From the NCBI RefSeq assembly GCF_002954585.1, contig NZ_MSCI01000002.1, positions 2,458,089 through 2,522,088 of the forward strand: a DNA stretch of 64,000 nt, in the 5' to 3' direction. This DNA comes from Vibrio chagasii (GTDB taxonomy: Bacteria; Pseudomonadota; Gammaproteobacteria; Enterobacterales; Vibrionaceae). The position numbers and the translations under genes are program-made. Positions within the stretch are counted from its first letter, which is position 1, and every line of letters begins with the position of its first letter. Shown piece by piece: positions 26,491-35,129 of the stretch. The notes beneath the pieces are model-generated. The model did no database searches. It had not been told where the DNA came from and was given only the letters and a program-made list of their open reading frames with translations.

Positions 26491-27714
26491 TTATCGATGA
26501 ATCACAGGGGCCTTCGCTAAGTCAGGAAGGTTACCCGCAAGACCTAAAGCTCGCTTCATGATTTCATCTTTCGCACCAGGAAGTTGACCTGCGAGCTTCA
26601 TACCGATACCACGAATCAGCTTCTTCGCCGGATTATCGCCTTCAAATAGGTCTTTAAAGCCCTGCATCGATGCAATCATCTTCGCGGCTTCTGCTTTTCT
26701 CCAGCGCTCATAACCACGTAAGTTACGTTTGGTACCGATGTCCTCGCCCGCAGCCCAGAGCTTTAATAGCTCTTGCGCTAGGCTGGCAGCATCTAGCAAA
26801 CCAAGGTTAACGCCCTGCCCTGCAAGCGGGTGAATGGTATGCGCAGCATCACCCACCAAAGCCACGCGCTCTACGGCGAAGTCTCTCGCGTATCGCATGC
26901 GCAGTGGGAACGCAAAACGCTCGCCAACCACTTCACACAAGCCTAGTTTAGAGTCGAACTCAGCTGTTAGCTGTTTATTAAACTCCGCATCCGACATAGA
27001 TACGAGCTTCTCGGCACGATTCGGCTCAGTAGACCAAACGATAGAGCTCATATTACTTGGCTGCATTGGTAAGAATGCCAACGGGCCCTGTGGTGTAAAT
27101 ATTTGACGAGCCACACTATGGTGCGTTTCTGCAGTTTTAACGTTCGCAACAATTGCACTATGTCCGTAGTCCCAATGTGTTAGAGGGATATCTTGCTGCT
27201 TGCGAACCCAAGAATTAGCACCATCTGCGCCAACGACAAGCTTAGCCGTCAGTGCTTGACCATTATCTAAAGTCAGCCATGCTTCGCTTTCACCAATAGC
27301 CATTGTTTTGCACGTCGCTGGCATGTATAGACTGACGTTTTCTTGCTTTTTAACCTGTTCAAGCAACGCCAATTGAATCACACGGTTCTCAACAATATGA
27401 CCTAAATTAGGCTGCGCTAAACGCGTTGAGTCAAATTCAATACGAGCGAAGCTATCTTGTTCCCACACTTCCATCGCTTGATAAGGGGCAGCACGTCTTT
27501 GCTCAATTCCCTGCCACGCACCTAGATTACGCAAAATCACTTCACTAGAACGGCTCAATGCAGAAACACGTACGTCAGGCAGTTCATTAAGCCCTTCGCT
27601 TGGTGCCTTGCCTTCAATTACAGCTACTCTCATATCACTGTCTTTCAAAGCCGCGGCAAGGGCTAAGCCAACCATGCCTCCACCAACAATTGCGATATCA
27701 ACACTTTGCATCAT
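26491..27714 (-). CDS. ubiI: FAD-dependent 2-octaprenylphenol hydroxylase UbiI
   Basis: UbiI (VisC) adds the C5 hydroxyl in ubiquinone synthesis. The 407-residue flavoprotein has the FAD GxGxxG fold at DIAIVGGGMVGLALAAAL (about 6-23), the NAD(P)H-linked DG motif VVGADGANSWVRK near 155, and the second FAD motif ALVGDAAHTIHPLAGQGVN near 285. It follows ubiH by 12 nt in the same direction, the order of E. coli ubiH-ubiI. UbiH and UbiI are paralogues; the assignment rests on gene order and on overall pattern. A second Met at residue 2 is an alternative start. Confidence 0.9.
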   Translation of the reverse strand: MMQSVDIAIVGGGMVGLALAAALKDSDMRVAVIEGKAPSEGLNELPDVRVSALSRSSEVILRNLGAWQGIEQRRAAPYQAMEVWEQDSFARIEFDSTRLAQPNLGHIVENRVIQLALLEQVKKQENVSLYMPATCKTMAIGESEAWLTLDNGQALTAKLVVGADGANSWVRKQQDIPLTHWDYGHSAIVANVKTAETHHSVARQIFTPQGPLAFLPMQPSNMSSIVWSTEPNRAEKLVSMSDAEFNKQLTAEFDSKLGLCEVVGERFAFPLRMRYARDFAVERVALVGDAAHTIHPLAGQGVNLGLLDAASLAQELLKLWAAGEDIGTKRNLRGYERWRKAEAAKMIASMQGFKDLFEGDNPAKKLIRGIGMKLAGQLPGAKDEIMKRALGLAGNLPDLAKAPVIHR

Positions 27715-27726
27715 TATTTATCTACC

Positions 27727-28908
27727 TTATCTTTCTACTAGGCCAAGCGTATGACGCAAAAGTGGACCTTTAAGTGGTGGAAGGTTATCCATAACAGCTA
27801 ACCCAAGGTTGCGCCCGATACGAGCGGTTAAAAAGTCATTTGAGAATAGATGTACAAGGCTCGATGTCAGTGTAATCGTCGCCCCTCTGTCCTGTTCTCT
27901 ACGTTTTCTAAAGTTAACAAGACCAGTGTATCGACCAACATCATCCAACTGAGTACACAACTCTTCGGCTAAAGAAGCCACATCACGAATACCAAGGTTA
28001 AAGCCCTGACCCGCGATCGGGTGAAGTGTTTGAGCGGCATTGCCGACAATCGCAAATCGATGAGAAATATTTTGCTGACGATGACGAAGAATCAGAGGAT
28101 AGCTCGCACGCTTACCCACCTTCTCTAAACGTCCTAGTCGCCAACCAAAATCATTCTGCAGCTGTTCAAGAAACTGGTTGTCGTTTAAAGCCATGACTTT
28201 GTCGGCTTGCTCTGGCGGTAAGCACCACACTAACGATAGACGGTTGTCCGTCATTGGTAATAAAGCAACTGGCCCATGATGGGTAAAACGCTCAAAGGCG
28301 CGACCTTGGTGCGGCTCGCTCGCCACAATGTTGGCAATGACAGCCACTTGCTCAAAGTCATGCTCGCTCAACGAAATATTCAGTTGTTGGCAGCAGGTAG
28401 AGATCGCTCCGTCAGCAGCAACCAACAACTTAGTAGTAATGGTTTGCCCGCTGTTAAGGTCAATGGTCGTCAGTAAATCACTGCGCTCAATTTTCGCTAC
28501 TGAGTCAGGGCACAGCATCGTAATTGCTTCTTCTGACTCCAGTTTTTGCTGATAGATTCGACCGACATCCGCCAACTCGACCACATAACCAAGCGCATCA
28601 ATCGCAAGCTCTTCGCTGTAGATATCAGTCATTCCTGCATGCCCACGATCCGAGACATGAATATCTTTAATCGGGGTTGCAACTGGAGCGATCGATTGCC
28701 ACAACTGCAATGAATCAAGGATCTGCACTGTGCCATAAGACAAAGCAATAGAACGAGAATCAAACCCAGGGTGAGCTTGATGATCAACCTGATAAGGTTC
28801 CACTACCGCAATCGATAGTGAGCCTTGGCTTAGGTGATTCAAGGCAAGCGTCAAAGTCGCCCCTGCCATCGCACCACCAGCAATTACAACATCATACTGA
28901 GCCATCAT
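27727..28908 (-). CDS. ubiH: 2-octaprenyl-6-methoxyphenyl hydroxylase UbiH
   Basis: UbiH adds the C1 hydroxyl in ubiquinone synthesis. The 393-residue flavoprotein shows the N-terminal FAD fold YDVVIAGGAMAGATLTLAL (about 5-23), LLVAADGAISTCCQQL near 165 and FAIVGNAAQTLHPIAGQGFN near 285. In place of the more usual DAAH it reads NAAQ, a form common in UbiH. It lies between ygfB (20 nt upstream) and ubiI (12 nt downstream). The peptidase gene pepP, which E. coli has between ygfB and ubiH, is missing here. Confidence 0.9.
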   Translation of the reverse strand: MMAQYDVVIAGGAMAGATLTLALNHLSQGSLSIAVVEPYQVDHQAHPGFDSRSIALSYGTVQILDSLQLWQSIAPVATPIKDIHVSDRGHAGMTDIYSEELAIDALGYVVELADVGRIYQQKLESEEAITMLCPDSVAKIERSDLLTTIDLNSGQTITTKLLVAADGAISTCCQQLNISLSEHDFEQVAVIANIVASEPHQGRAFERFTHHGPVALLPMTDNRLSLVWCLPPEQADKVMALNDNQFLEQLQNDFGWRLGRLEKVGKRASYPLILRHRQQNISHRFAIVGNAAQTLHPIAGQGFNLGIRDVASLAEELCTQLDDVGRYTGLVNFRKRREQDRGATITLTSSLVHLFSNDFLTARIGRNLGLAVMDNLPPLKGPLLRHTLGLVER

Positions 28909-28928
28909 AACCTCAAACTGGCAAACGA

Positions 28929-29504
28929 TTAGTGAATGGTTGGAGCTACATCTTCAGATGGGCGAGCACCAAACTCAGCATGAATGGTTAATGCACACGC
29001 TTTTACGTGCTCAATAACGTGCTCTAGAAGTTGCGCCTGCTCTTCCAGATCATCATCTTCATCAATGCCTAGCTTTGCCATCTCTTCAAGATCAGCCAAC
29101 GCTTCTTTAGTGCCTTCCGACGCCTTATTTAACTGAGCGCCGACTAGCCCTAAACCAGAGATAAAGTGGTTGATCCAATCAGACACACCGTCAGCTAAAT
29201 CAAACAGGCTCGCACTTGCGTCTTCATCAGGCAGTAGCATAGACAATTCCATGCCTGAACCCGTAATCTCACTAGTGGTTACTTTCAATGTCGCTTCCGC
29301 TAACGTTAATGCGCGATCCGGCCAACCCATACCTTCGTTGGTGTAATCAAAGATCAGTGGTTGCCAGCTCTTATCTGCTAGGCTTAAGCCTCCGCTTAAC
29401 ATACCCGTTAATAAGCCATGCATCTCAGCAGGTGTTACGGCTAGACTTGCCGATTGAAGTTCAGTCGCAACCGTTAGGTAGTCAGGTAAAGTAGTTTCGC
29501 TCAT
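28929..29504 (-). CDS. ygfB: UPF0149 family protein YgfB
   Basis: A 191-residue acidic helical protein of the UPF0149/YgfB family: AEMHGLLTGMLSGG near 22-35, then SLFDLADGVSDWINHFISGL near 100 and a C-terminal helical segment. In Pseudomonas YgfB modulates beta-lactamase expression; in most bacteria its function is not known. It heads the ygfB-ubiH-ubiI unit and is divergent from zapA across 307 nt. Confidence 0.9.
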   Translation of the reverse strand: MSETTLPDYLTVATELQSASLAVTPAEMHGLLTGMLSGGLSLADKSWQPLIFDYTNEGMGWPDRALTLAEATLKVTTSEITGSGMELSMLLPDEDASASLFDLADGVSDWINHFISGLGLVGAQLNKASEGTKEALADLEEMAKLGIDEDDDLEEQAQLLEHVIEHVKACALTIHAEFGARPSEDVAPTIH

Positions 29505-29811
29505 CAGATAGCTCGCTCAGTTATTCTTTATATCGGTAGTATAATCGTACCACTTCACCCCAATTCTGGTAAGCATCGATCCCTAGCAATTGAAGGATGA
29601 CTGACTACCAATTGTTCAATTTGCTGAATTACTGTGTGCTCAAGCTCTCATTTACAAACAGTCACTCTGAAAAGCTTGAATCTTAATAGCGGTTTACCTA
29701 TAGTTTCTCCCTCAGAGGAGATTGCTTCCTCATCGGTACTTGCACTTTTGGTTTCAAGAAAATAACGAAGAGCAACAGCCTTAAAATAGCGCGTTAAAGA
29801 GTTCATCCATC
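29505..29811. other. Divergent promoter gap between ygfB and zapA
   Basis: 307 nt without a gene; presumably holds the promoters of ygfB (minus) and zapA-ssrS (plus). I see no operator or repeat that I can support. Confidence 0.4.
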
Positions 29812-30120
29812 ATGAGTAATCAAGCGGTAGACGTTGAAATATTAGGAAAACTGACTCGAGTAAATTGTCCAGCAGGGCAAGAGGAGTCATTGATTGCAGC
29901 GGCGGCCGATCTTGATAATCGATTGAAAGAGATGGCTGAACGTACTAAGGTAACCAATGAAGTGAAGCTGCTAACTATCGCAGCTCTGAACATTTGCTAT
30001 GAATTACAAACCAAGAAGTTTGAAGCAAATGACGAACAAAACGCACTGACCGAGCGAATGGAACAGCTCACAACATCGCTTTCAGATGTTCTCAGTAAGG
30101 TTAAGCACGGACAGCAATAG
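29812..30120 (+). CDS. zapA: Cell division protein ZapA
   Basis: ZapA binds FtsZ and promotes bundling of the Z ring. The 102-residue product has the N-terminal fold VDVEILGKLTRVNCPAGQE (6-24) and a long C-terminal coiled coil (about 30-98). Length and position upstream of the 6S RNA gene match the enterobacterial and Vibrio arrangement. Confidence 0.95.
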   Translation: MSNQAVDVEILGKLTRVNCPAGQEESLIAAAADLDNRLKEMAERTKVTNEVKLLTIAALNICYELQTKKFEANDEQNALTERMEQLTTSLSDVLSKVKHGQQ

Positions 30121-30130
30121 CGTACACAAA

Positions 30131-30315
30131 ATTTACCCTGGAGTGTTTGTCAGAGGATTCACGTCCCCGAGCCGATAAGCAATCCCTAAGGGTTAGTACT
30201 TGAGTGCTATTGAGCATGCTCGGCCCGACCGAGAAGCCTACGGTAATCATTGCTGATCCGCCTTGAACTCGCTGGTTCAAGGGCCATCTATTCTCAACGG
30301 CACTTTGGGGTATCC
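30131..30315 (+). ncRNA. ssrS: 6S RNA
   Basis: 6S RNA mimics an open promoter and sequesters sigma-70 RNA polymerase. Between zapA and fthC, the usual place, conserved blocks are visible: TCCCCGAGCCGATA, then GAGCATGCTCGG, CCGAGAAGCCT and GGTTCAAGGGCC. Complementary ends (ACCCTGGAGTG near the start, CACTTTGGGGTA at the end) form the closing stem. About 185 nt, the usual length. Exact ends are estimated. Confidence 0.92.
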
Positions 30316-30321
30316 CTTCTT

Positions 30322-30921
30322 ATGAAGACGCTCACACGCAGCGAGTTTCGCAAACAGATCCGCATCAAACGCAACTCCCTATCTAGCGAACAACAAACTC
30401 AATCCGGCATCGACCTAGTTAAGCAGTGCGCTCAACTTGATGATATTCAGTCTGCCCAACATATCGCACTTTATATCTCTATCGACGGTGAACTTGATAC
30501 CCAACCTTTAATCGAGTGGTTATGGGCGCAAGGTAAGCAGACCTATTTACCTTTATTGCACCCCTTCTCTGACGGGCATCTTTTGTTTTTGCACTACTCT
30601 CCGACAACTCCAACAGTATTAAACAAATACGGCATCGTTGAACCACAACTCAGTCAAACGTTGGTGAAACCTTGTCATCAACTCGACCTGATTCTTACCC
30701 CGCTGGTTGGTTTTGACTCGCATGGTCACCGGTTAGGCATGGGTGGTGGCTATTACGATCGTACTCTGGCGAAATGGTTCAAGACAGGACAAGGGGCTAC
30801 ACCAATTGGTTTGGCTCACGATTGCCAACATGTCGATACCCTACCAATTGAAGAGTGGGATGTTCCGTTACCTAAAGTCGTGACTCCAAGTAAAACTTGG
30901 CAATGGGAAAACAACCGTTAA
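30322..30921 (+). CDS. fthC: 5-formyltetrahydrofolate cyclo-ligase
   Basis: FthC (YgfA) converts 5-formyl-THF to 5,10-methenyl-THF with ATP. From the ATG at 30322 the product is 199 residues (MKTLTRSEFRKQIRIKRNSL). The family signature is LGMGGGYYDRTL near 135-146, and the nucleotide-binding loop is in RKQIRIKRNSLS. A longer reading from 30250 would lie inside the 6S RNA and is rejected. It follows ssrS directly, as in E. coli, and was probably co-transcribed with it. Confidence 0.95.
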   Translation: MKTLTRSEFRKQIRIKRNSLSSEQQTQSGIDLVKQCAQLDDIQSAQHIALYISIDGELDTQPLIEWLWAQGKQTYLPLLHPFSDGHLLFLHYSPTTPTVLNKYGIVEPQLSQTLVKPCHQLDLILTPLVGFDSHGHRLGMGGGYYDRTLAKWFKTGQGATPIGLAHDCQHVDTLPIEEWDVPLPKVVTPSKTWQWENNR

Positions 30922-30926
30922 AGCGC

Positions 30927-30970
30927 TATAATCGCGCCGCAAACGTTAACCTCGATACTCAAACGTTAAC
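30927..30970 (+). promoter_or_regulatory. rpiA promoter with two CAAACGTTAAC repeats
   Basis: A perfect TATAAT (30927-30932) is followed by GCAAACGTTAAC (30939-30950) and TCAAACGTTAAC (30959-30970), 20 nt apart centre to centre. The core CAAACGTT is that of LacI/GalR-family operators (PurR, Cra). The sites would overlap the transcription start, fitting repression. No good -35 is seen. Confidence 0.5.
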
Positions 30971-31022
30971 TTAATACGCGAAAGACTAATTCAAAGCGCA
31001 AGATCTTATTCAGGAGAATGGC

Positions 31023-31679
31023 ATGACTCAAGATGAAATGAAAAAAGCAGCTGGTTGGGCAGCACTTAAATATGTTGAAGAAGGCAGCATTGTAGGTGTT
31101 GGTACTGGCTCTACAGTAAATCACTTCATCGACGCACTGGGCACAATGAAAGACAAAATCAAAGGTGCAGTTTCAAGCTCTGTTGCTTCAACGCAACGCC
31201 TAGAAGAGCTAGAGATCAAAGTGTATGAGTGTAATGATGTTGCTAAGCTAGACATCTATGTTGATGGCGCAGATGAGATCAACCCAACTCGCGACATGAT
31301 CAAGGGCGGCGGTGCAGCTCTAACTCGTGAAAAAATCGTAGCGGCTATCTCTGATAAATTTGTATGTATTGTTGATGGCACGAAAGCTGTTGATGTACTC
31401 GGTAAATTCCCTTTACCGGTAGAAGTTATCCCAATGGCACGTTCATACGTTGCGCGTGAGCTAGTTAAGCTTGGTGGTGACCCGGTTTACCGTGAAGGTT
31501 GTACAACGGATAACGGCAACGTGATCCTAGATGTTTACGGCATGGCGATTGAGAACCCGAAACAACTAGAAGATATCATTAATGGTATCGCTGGTGTGGT
31601 AACAGTTGGCCTATTCGCACACCGTGGTGCAGATGTGGTTATCACAGGTACACCTGAAGGTGCAAAAATCGAAGAATAA
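31023..31679 (+). CDS. rpiA: Ribose-5-phosphate isomerase A
   Basis: RpiA interconverts ribose 5-phosphate and ribulose 5-phosphate. The 218-residue protein has GVGTGSTVNHFIDAL (about 24-38, substrate phosphate loop), YVDGADEINPTRDMIKGGG (about 80-98, with the catalytic Asp and Glu) and GKFPLPVEVIPMA near 125. Length is normal for RpiA. An AGGAG ribosome site precedes the ATG. It is followed by serA, as in E. coli but with the two genes here in the same direction and a terminator between. Confidence 0.97.
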   Translation: MTQDEMKKAAGWAALKYVEEGSIVGVGTGSTVNHFIDALGTMKDKIKGAVSSSVASTQRLEELEIKVYECNDVAKLDIYVDGADEINPTRDMIKGGGAALTREKIVAAISDKFVCIVDGTKAVDVLGKFPLPVEVIPMARSYVARELVKLGGDPVYREGCTTDNGNVILDVYGMAIENPKQLEDIINGIAGVVTVGLFAHRGADVVITGTPEGAKIEE

Positions 31680-31717
31680 ATAATAGAAGATTGAGTTTTT
31701 CTGTTACTTCATTACAT

Positions 31718-31745
31718 ACGGTGCCCAAGGGCGCCGTTTTTTTGC
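31718..31745 (+). terminator. Terminator of rpiA
   Basis: ACGGTGCC and GGCGCCGT pair (one G-T) around a short loop, followed by eight or more T. Confidence 0.85.
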
Positions 31746-31833
31746 TTTGTACCTGCAAATTATGTCTTATTCCGTAATTTTCTTACCCAAAACATTTTTT
31801 TTTTGTTACTTTATTGTTCAGAAGACGCACAGG

Positions 31834-31845
31834 GAAAACGTTTGT
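31834..31845. promoter_or_regulatory. Possible LacI-family operator upstream of serA
   Basis: GAAAACGTTTGT has the AAACGTTT core shared with sites at rpiA, fbaA and tkt. It lies 93 nt before the serA ATG. Weak on its own. Confidence 0.35.
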
Positions 31846-31938
31846 CTCCTAACAAAGTGGTGAATTTGTTCCCCTTTCAGCCATTTTGTAGCACGTGCGC
31901 CGCATTTGCCCAACCTTTCCATTTTAAGGACGAGAACA

Positions 31939-33168
31939 ATGGCCAAAGTTTCACTGGAAAAAGAAAAAATAAAAATTCTACTTCTAGAAGGTCTCCACCC
32001 TTCTTCAGTAGAAGTACTTCAAGCCGCTGGTTACACAAATATTGAGTACCACAAAGGCTCACTACCTGAAGATGAACTACTTGAAGCAGTTAAAGATGCT
32101 CACTTCATCGGTATTCGTTCTCGCACAAACCTTTCCCAAGAAGTGATTGATGCTGCTGAAAAATTGGTTGCTATCGGTTGTTTCTGTATCGGTACTAACC
32201 AAGTAAACCTTGAAGCAGCTGCAAAGCGTGGTGTACCTGTTTTCAACGCACCATTCTCGAACACTCGAAGCGTTGCTGAACTGGTTCTTGGTCAGGTTCT
32301 ATTGCTGCTACGTGGCATCCCAGAAAAGAACGCTCTTGCGCACCGTGGCATCTGGAAAAAGAGTGCAGACAACTCTTACGAAGCCCGTGGTAAGCGTTTA
32401 GGTATTATCGGTTACGGTCACATTGGTACTCAGCTGGGTATTATTGCGGAAAACCTAGGTATGCGTGTTTACTTCTACGATATTGAAAACAAGCTTTCAC
32501 TAGGTAACGCAACGCAAGTTCATACCATGACGGAACTGTTGAACAAGTGTGACGTGATCTCACTGCATGTTCCAGAAACCAATGAAACCAAGAACATGAT
32601 GGGTAAAGAAGAGTTCGACCGTATGAAGCCGGGCGCAATCTTTATCAACGCTGCGCGTGGCACTGTGGTAGATATCCCTGCACTGTGCGGTGCGCTTGAT
32701 TCTGGTCACTTAGGTGGTGCGGCGATTGACGTATTCCCAACCGAACCAAAAACCAATGCTGACCCATTTGAGTCACCATTAATGCAGTTCGATAACGTGA
32801 TTCTAACGCCACACGTTGGTGGTTCTACTCAAGAAGCTCAAGAGAACATCGGTGTAGAAGTGGCAGGTAAACTTGCGAAATACTCTGATAACGGTTCAAC
32901 GCTATCAAGTGTTAACTTCCCAGAGGTATCGCTACCATTGCATACTGGCACATCTCGCCTATTGCACATTCACCAGAACCGTCCAGGTATCCTGACTCAG
33001 ATCAACACCATCTTCGCTGAAGAAGGCATCAACATCGCAGGTCAGTACCTACAGACTGCCGCTGATATGGGTTACGTAGTAATTGATGTTGAGGCAGACC
33101 GCTCTGAAGAAGCACTGCTCAAACTGAAAGAGATCGAAGGCACTATCCGTGCTCGTCTACTTCACTAA
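31939..33168 (+). CDS. serA: D-3-phosphoglycerate dehydrogenase
   Basis: SerA oxidises 3-phosphoglycerate, the first step of serine synthesis, and is inhibited by serine. The 409-residue protein (start MAKVSLEKEKIKILLLEG, ATG at 31939; an upstream start at 31906 adds residues outside the family) has the NAD fold LGIIGYGHIGTQLG near 155. The catalytic pattern includes INAARGTVVDIPAL near 245 and HVGGSTQEAQENIG near 297. A C-terminal ACT domain (LLHIHQNRPGILTQINTIF near 340) binds serine. Type and length match the E. coli enzyme. Confidence 0.97.
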   Translation: MAKVSLEKEKIKILLLEGLHPSSVEVLQAAGYTNIEYHKGSLPEDELLEAVKDAHFIGIRSRTNLSQEVIDAAEKLVAIGCFCIGTNQVNLEAAAKRGVPVFNAPFSNTRSVAELVLGQVLLLLRGIPEKNALAHRGIWKKSADNSYEARGKRLGIIGYGHIGTQLGIIAENLGMRVYFYDIENKLSLGNATQVHTMTELLNKCDVISLHVPETNETKNMMGKEEFDRMKPGAIFINAARGTVVDIPALCGALDSGHLGGAAIDVFPTEPKTNADPFESPLMQFDNVILTPHVGGSTQEAQENIGVEVAGKLAKYSDNGSTLSSVNFPEVSLPLHTGTSRLLHIHQNRPGILTQINTIFAEEGINIAGQYLQTAADMGYVVIDVEADRSEEALLKLKEIEGTIRARLLH

Positions 33169-33193
33169 TCATCGAATTCGGTATTAGAAAAAC

Positions 33194-33222
33194 AAAAAGG
33201 CTCTCATTGTAAGAGCCTTTTT
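33194..33222. terminator. Terminator between serA and yggE
   Basis: AAAAAGGCTCT and AGAGCCTTTTT form a stem with flanking A and T runs; it can act in both directions for the convergent genes. Confidence 0.88.
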
Positions 33223-33264
33223 AGTATTTGACCTATGGTAGGCAATTAGATCATGATGATCTAA

Positions 33265-33978
33265 TTACTCTTCAAGCTGATAGATCACATTCACACGATC
33301 ACGAATGGTGATCGTTGAGTCTTCATAAGAGTTAGACTCCGTTCTCGCATCCATCGCCATAGAACGCATTAATACTGGCTGGGAAGACTGTGCGTTGTAA
33401 TCAACACGCCACACGTCTCCAAGCTCACGCTCAAAACCAGTCGCTAATGATTTAGCTTTTGCTCTTGCGTCTTTGATTGCTTCTAAACGCGCTTGCTCTT
33501 GATATTTCGCTTGGTCACGCACTTGCAATTGGATGTTATCGATCTGGTTAATCCCTTGAGCAATGGCAATATCCATATACTCATTAAGGTTCGATAAATC
33601 CTTAACTTCAACCGTCACATTACGTGAAGCTCGGTAACCGACTAACTCCGGCTTGCCGTCTTTCGGGTAGTGATATTGAGGCGCTAGGTACAGGTTAGAG
33701 CTATGAACACTTGCCTCATCAACCCCAGCTTTATGCAGCTTATTAAGGAAACTCGTCACCACTTTATCAACGGTAAGCTTTGCTTGCTCTGCGGTCATCG
33801 TTGACTCAACAACTCTGACAGAAAATGTCGCCATATCTGGCGTCGCCACCACTTCACCGTAACCGGTCGTCGAAATGTGTGGAAAAGATGGCGAATTAGC
33901 CAATGCCGAAAAACTTACAGCACTTAGGGCTGCTGTAAGAGTAAGAGAGGTTGCTAACATCTTTGGTACAAACTTCAT
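33265..33978 (-). CDS. yggE: SIMPL-domain periplasmic protein YggE
   Basis: A 237-residue secreted protein of the SIMPL (DUF541) family. YggE in E. coli is linked with protection from oxidative stress; the biochemical role is unclear. A signal peptide ends about residue 27 (SAVSFSALA). The domain starts ISTTGYGEVVATPDMATFSVRV and includes ARLEAIKDARAKAKSLA near 170, the family helix. It is encoded with argP in the same direction, near argO, as in E. coli where yggE precedes argO. Confidence 0.88.
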   Translation of the reverse strand: MKFVPKMLATSLTLTAALSAVSFSALANSPSFPHISTTGYGEVVATPDMATFSVRVVESTMTAEQAKLTVDKVVTSFLNKLHKAGVDEASVHSSNLYLAPQYHYPKDGKPELVGYRASRNVTVEVKDLSNLNEYMDIAIAQGINQIDNIQLQVRDQAKYQEQARLEAIKDARAKAKSLATGFERELGDVWRVDYNAQSSQPVLMRSMAMDARTESNSYEDSTITIRDRVNVIYQLEE

Positions 33979-34089
33979 GGGGGGAGACCTATGCTATACA
34001 AATGTCTTTTCATCATAGAGTAATTTGCCGTTTATCCAATCTAGACACCGCACTTCTAACAGAACTTTGACGCTGAAAAAACAACCAGC

Positions 34090-34989
34090 TTACTGTGGTA
34101 AGTGTTCATGAGCAAAACTCAAAATCGCTTGCGAGATCTCTTTAAGTACCCCACTTTCAAGCTGCCAATGGTGCCAGTAAATCCGATAGGACAATAAAAA
34201 ACCGGGCGTAATATCAATCAATGAACCCGATTCTAGCTCCTCAATAATCTGTAACCTTGGAATCAAACAGTAGGCAACACCCGACAATGCCAAACGCACA
34301 AACGCTTCTGAGCTGCCAACTGTATGGTTGATCACGCTATCTCTGGGCACATTAAAATGATCATGCAGAAACTTCTTATGTAGGTCATCGTATTGATCAT
34401 AAGACACAGCTGGAGCTTTTCTCAATGTGGTGTAGTTGACCCCTTCCGAGAAGTAACGCTGATGAAAGTCTGGACTCGCCACACACACATAATCCATGCG
34501 ACCAAGGTAGTCGGCACTGCAACCAGGAATCGCTTGAGACTCCAAACTAATTGCACCTGCAACTTCACCACTCTTAATCTTCTCTATGGTTCTCGACTCA
34601 CCATGAATAGCGAAGTTCAATTCCACTTGGCGCGACTTCATCACATCCGACAAAGCTGGCAGTAGCCAAGTCGCTAAACTATCTGCGTTGGTAGCAATGG
34701 ATATTGATAGAGGTTGATTACCATCTTCATTCATCAGCTCGGGAACCAGTTCATGCTCCAGCAAACGGACTCGGCGATATAAGCCTAGTAACTTTTTACC
34801 TGCTGGGGTTGGCCTAGGTGGATTTTCCCTTACCAATGCTGGTTGAGCGAGCCACTTTTCTAGCTGTTTAATGCGCTGCGATACTGCTGATTGGGAGATA
34901 TATAACTGCTCAGCAGCCCTTTCGAAACTACGTTGTTTCACCACAGCATCCAGCGCTTCTATCCATTTATAATCCAAACCACGCATCAC
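34090..34989 (-). CDS. argP: LysR-type regulator ArgP
   Basis: ArgP activates argO and other arginine/lysine-related genes, with arginine or lysine as effectors. The 299-residue product has an N-terminal winged helix-turn-helix (LDAVVKQRSFERAAEQLYIS then QSAVSQRIKQLEKWL, about 14-50) and a C-terminal substrate-binding domain. The pattern LDAV..RSFERAAE and the diagnostic PPRPTPAGKKLLGL agree with ArgP. It is divergent from argO with 140 nt between, holding a LysR-type box. The first two Met codons are both possible starts. Confidence 0.92.
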   Translation of the reverse strand: MMRGLDYKWIEALDAVVKQRSFERAAEQLYISQSAVSQRIKQLEKWLAQPALVRENPPRPTPAGKKLLGLYRRVRLLEHELVPELMNEDGNQPLSISIATNADSLATWLLPALSDVMKSRQVELNFAIHGESRTIEKIKSGEVAGAISLESQAIPGCSADYLGRMDYVCVASPDFHQRYFSEGVNYTTLRKAPAVSYDQYDDLHKKFLHDHFNVPRDSVINHTVGSSEAFVRLALSGVAYCLIPRLQIIEELESGSLIDITPGFLLSYRIYWHHWQLESGVLKEISQAILSFAHEHLPQ

Positions 34990-35021
34990 TTTGCTCCCTT
35001 TTTAATCAAACCTCATCCTAC

Positions 35022-35036
35022 ATTAGCAACTCTAAT
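35022..35036. promoter_or_regulatory. Probable ArgP operator (LysR-type T-N11-A box)
   Basis: ATTAG-N5-CTAAT is a perfect dyad containing the T-N11-A motif of LysR-type regulators. It lies in the argP-argO divergent gap, 32 nt from the argP start and 94 nt from the argO start, in place to activate argO and to repress argP. Confidence 0.6.
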
Positions 35037-35129
35037 AATAGATTAAAATCATTAATTATACTTATCACAAGGAGCGGAGTATCTTCCCCTTATCACCAGT
35101 ATGTGTCGTTAATTAAATGGGAGGTTAAA

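Noticed and set aside
27727..28908. Possible loss of UbiH activity because the usual DAAH reads NAAQ
   Set aside because: This variation occurs in UbiH proteins; the FAD motifs are otherwise intact.
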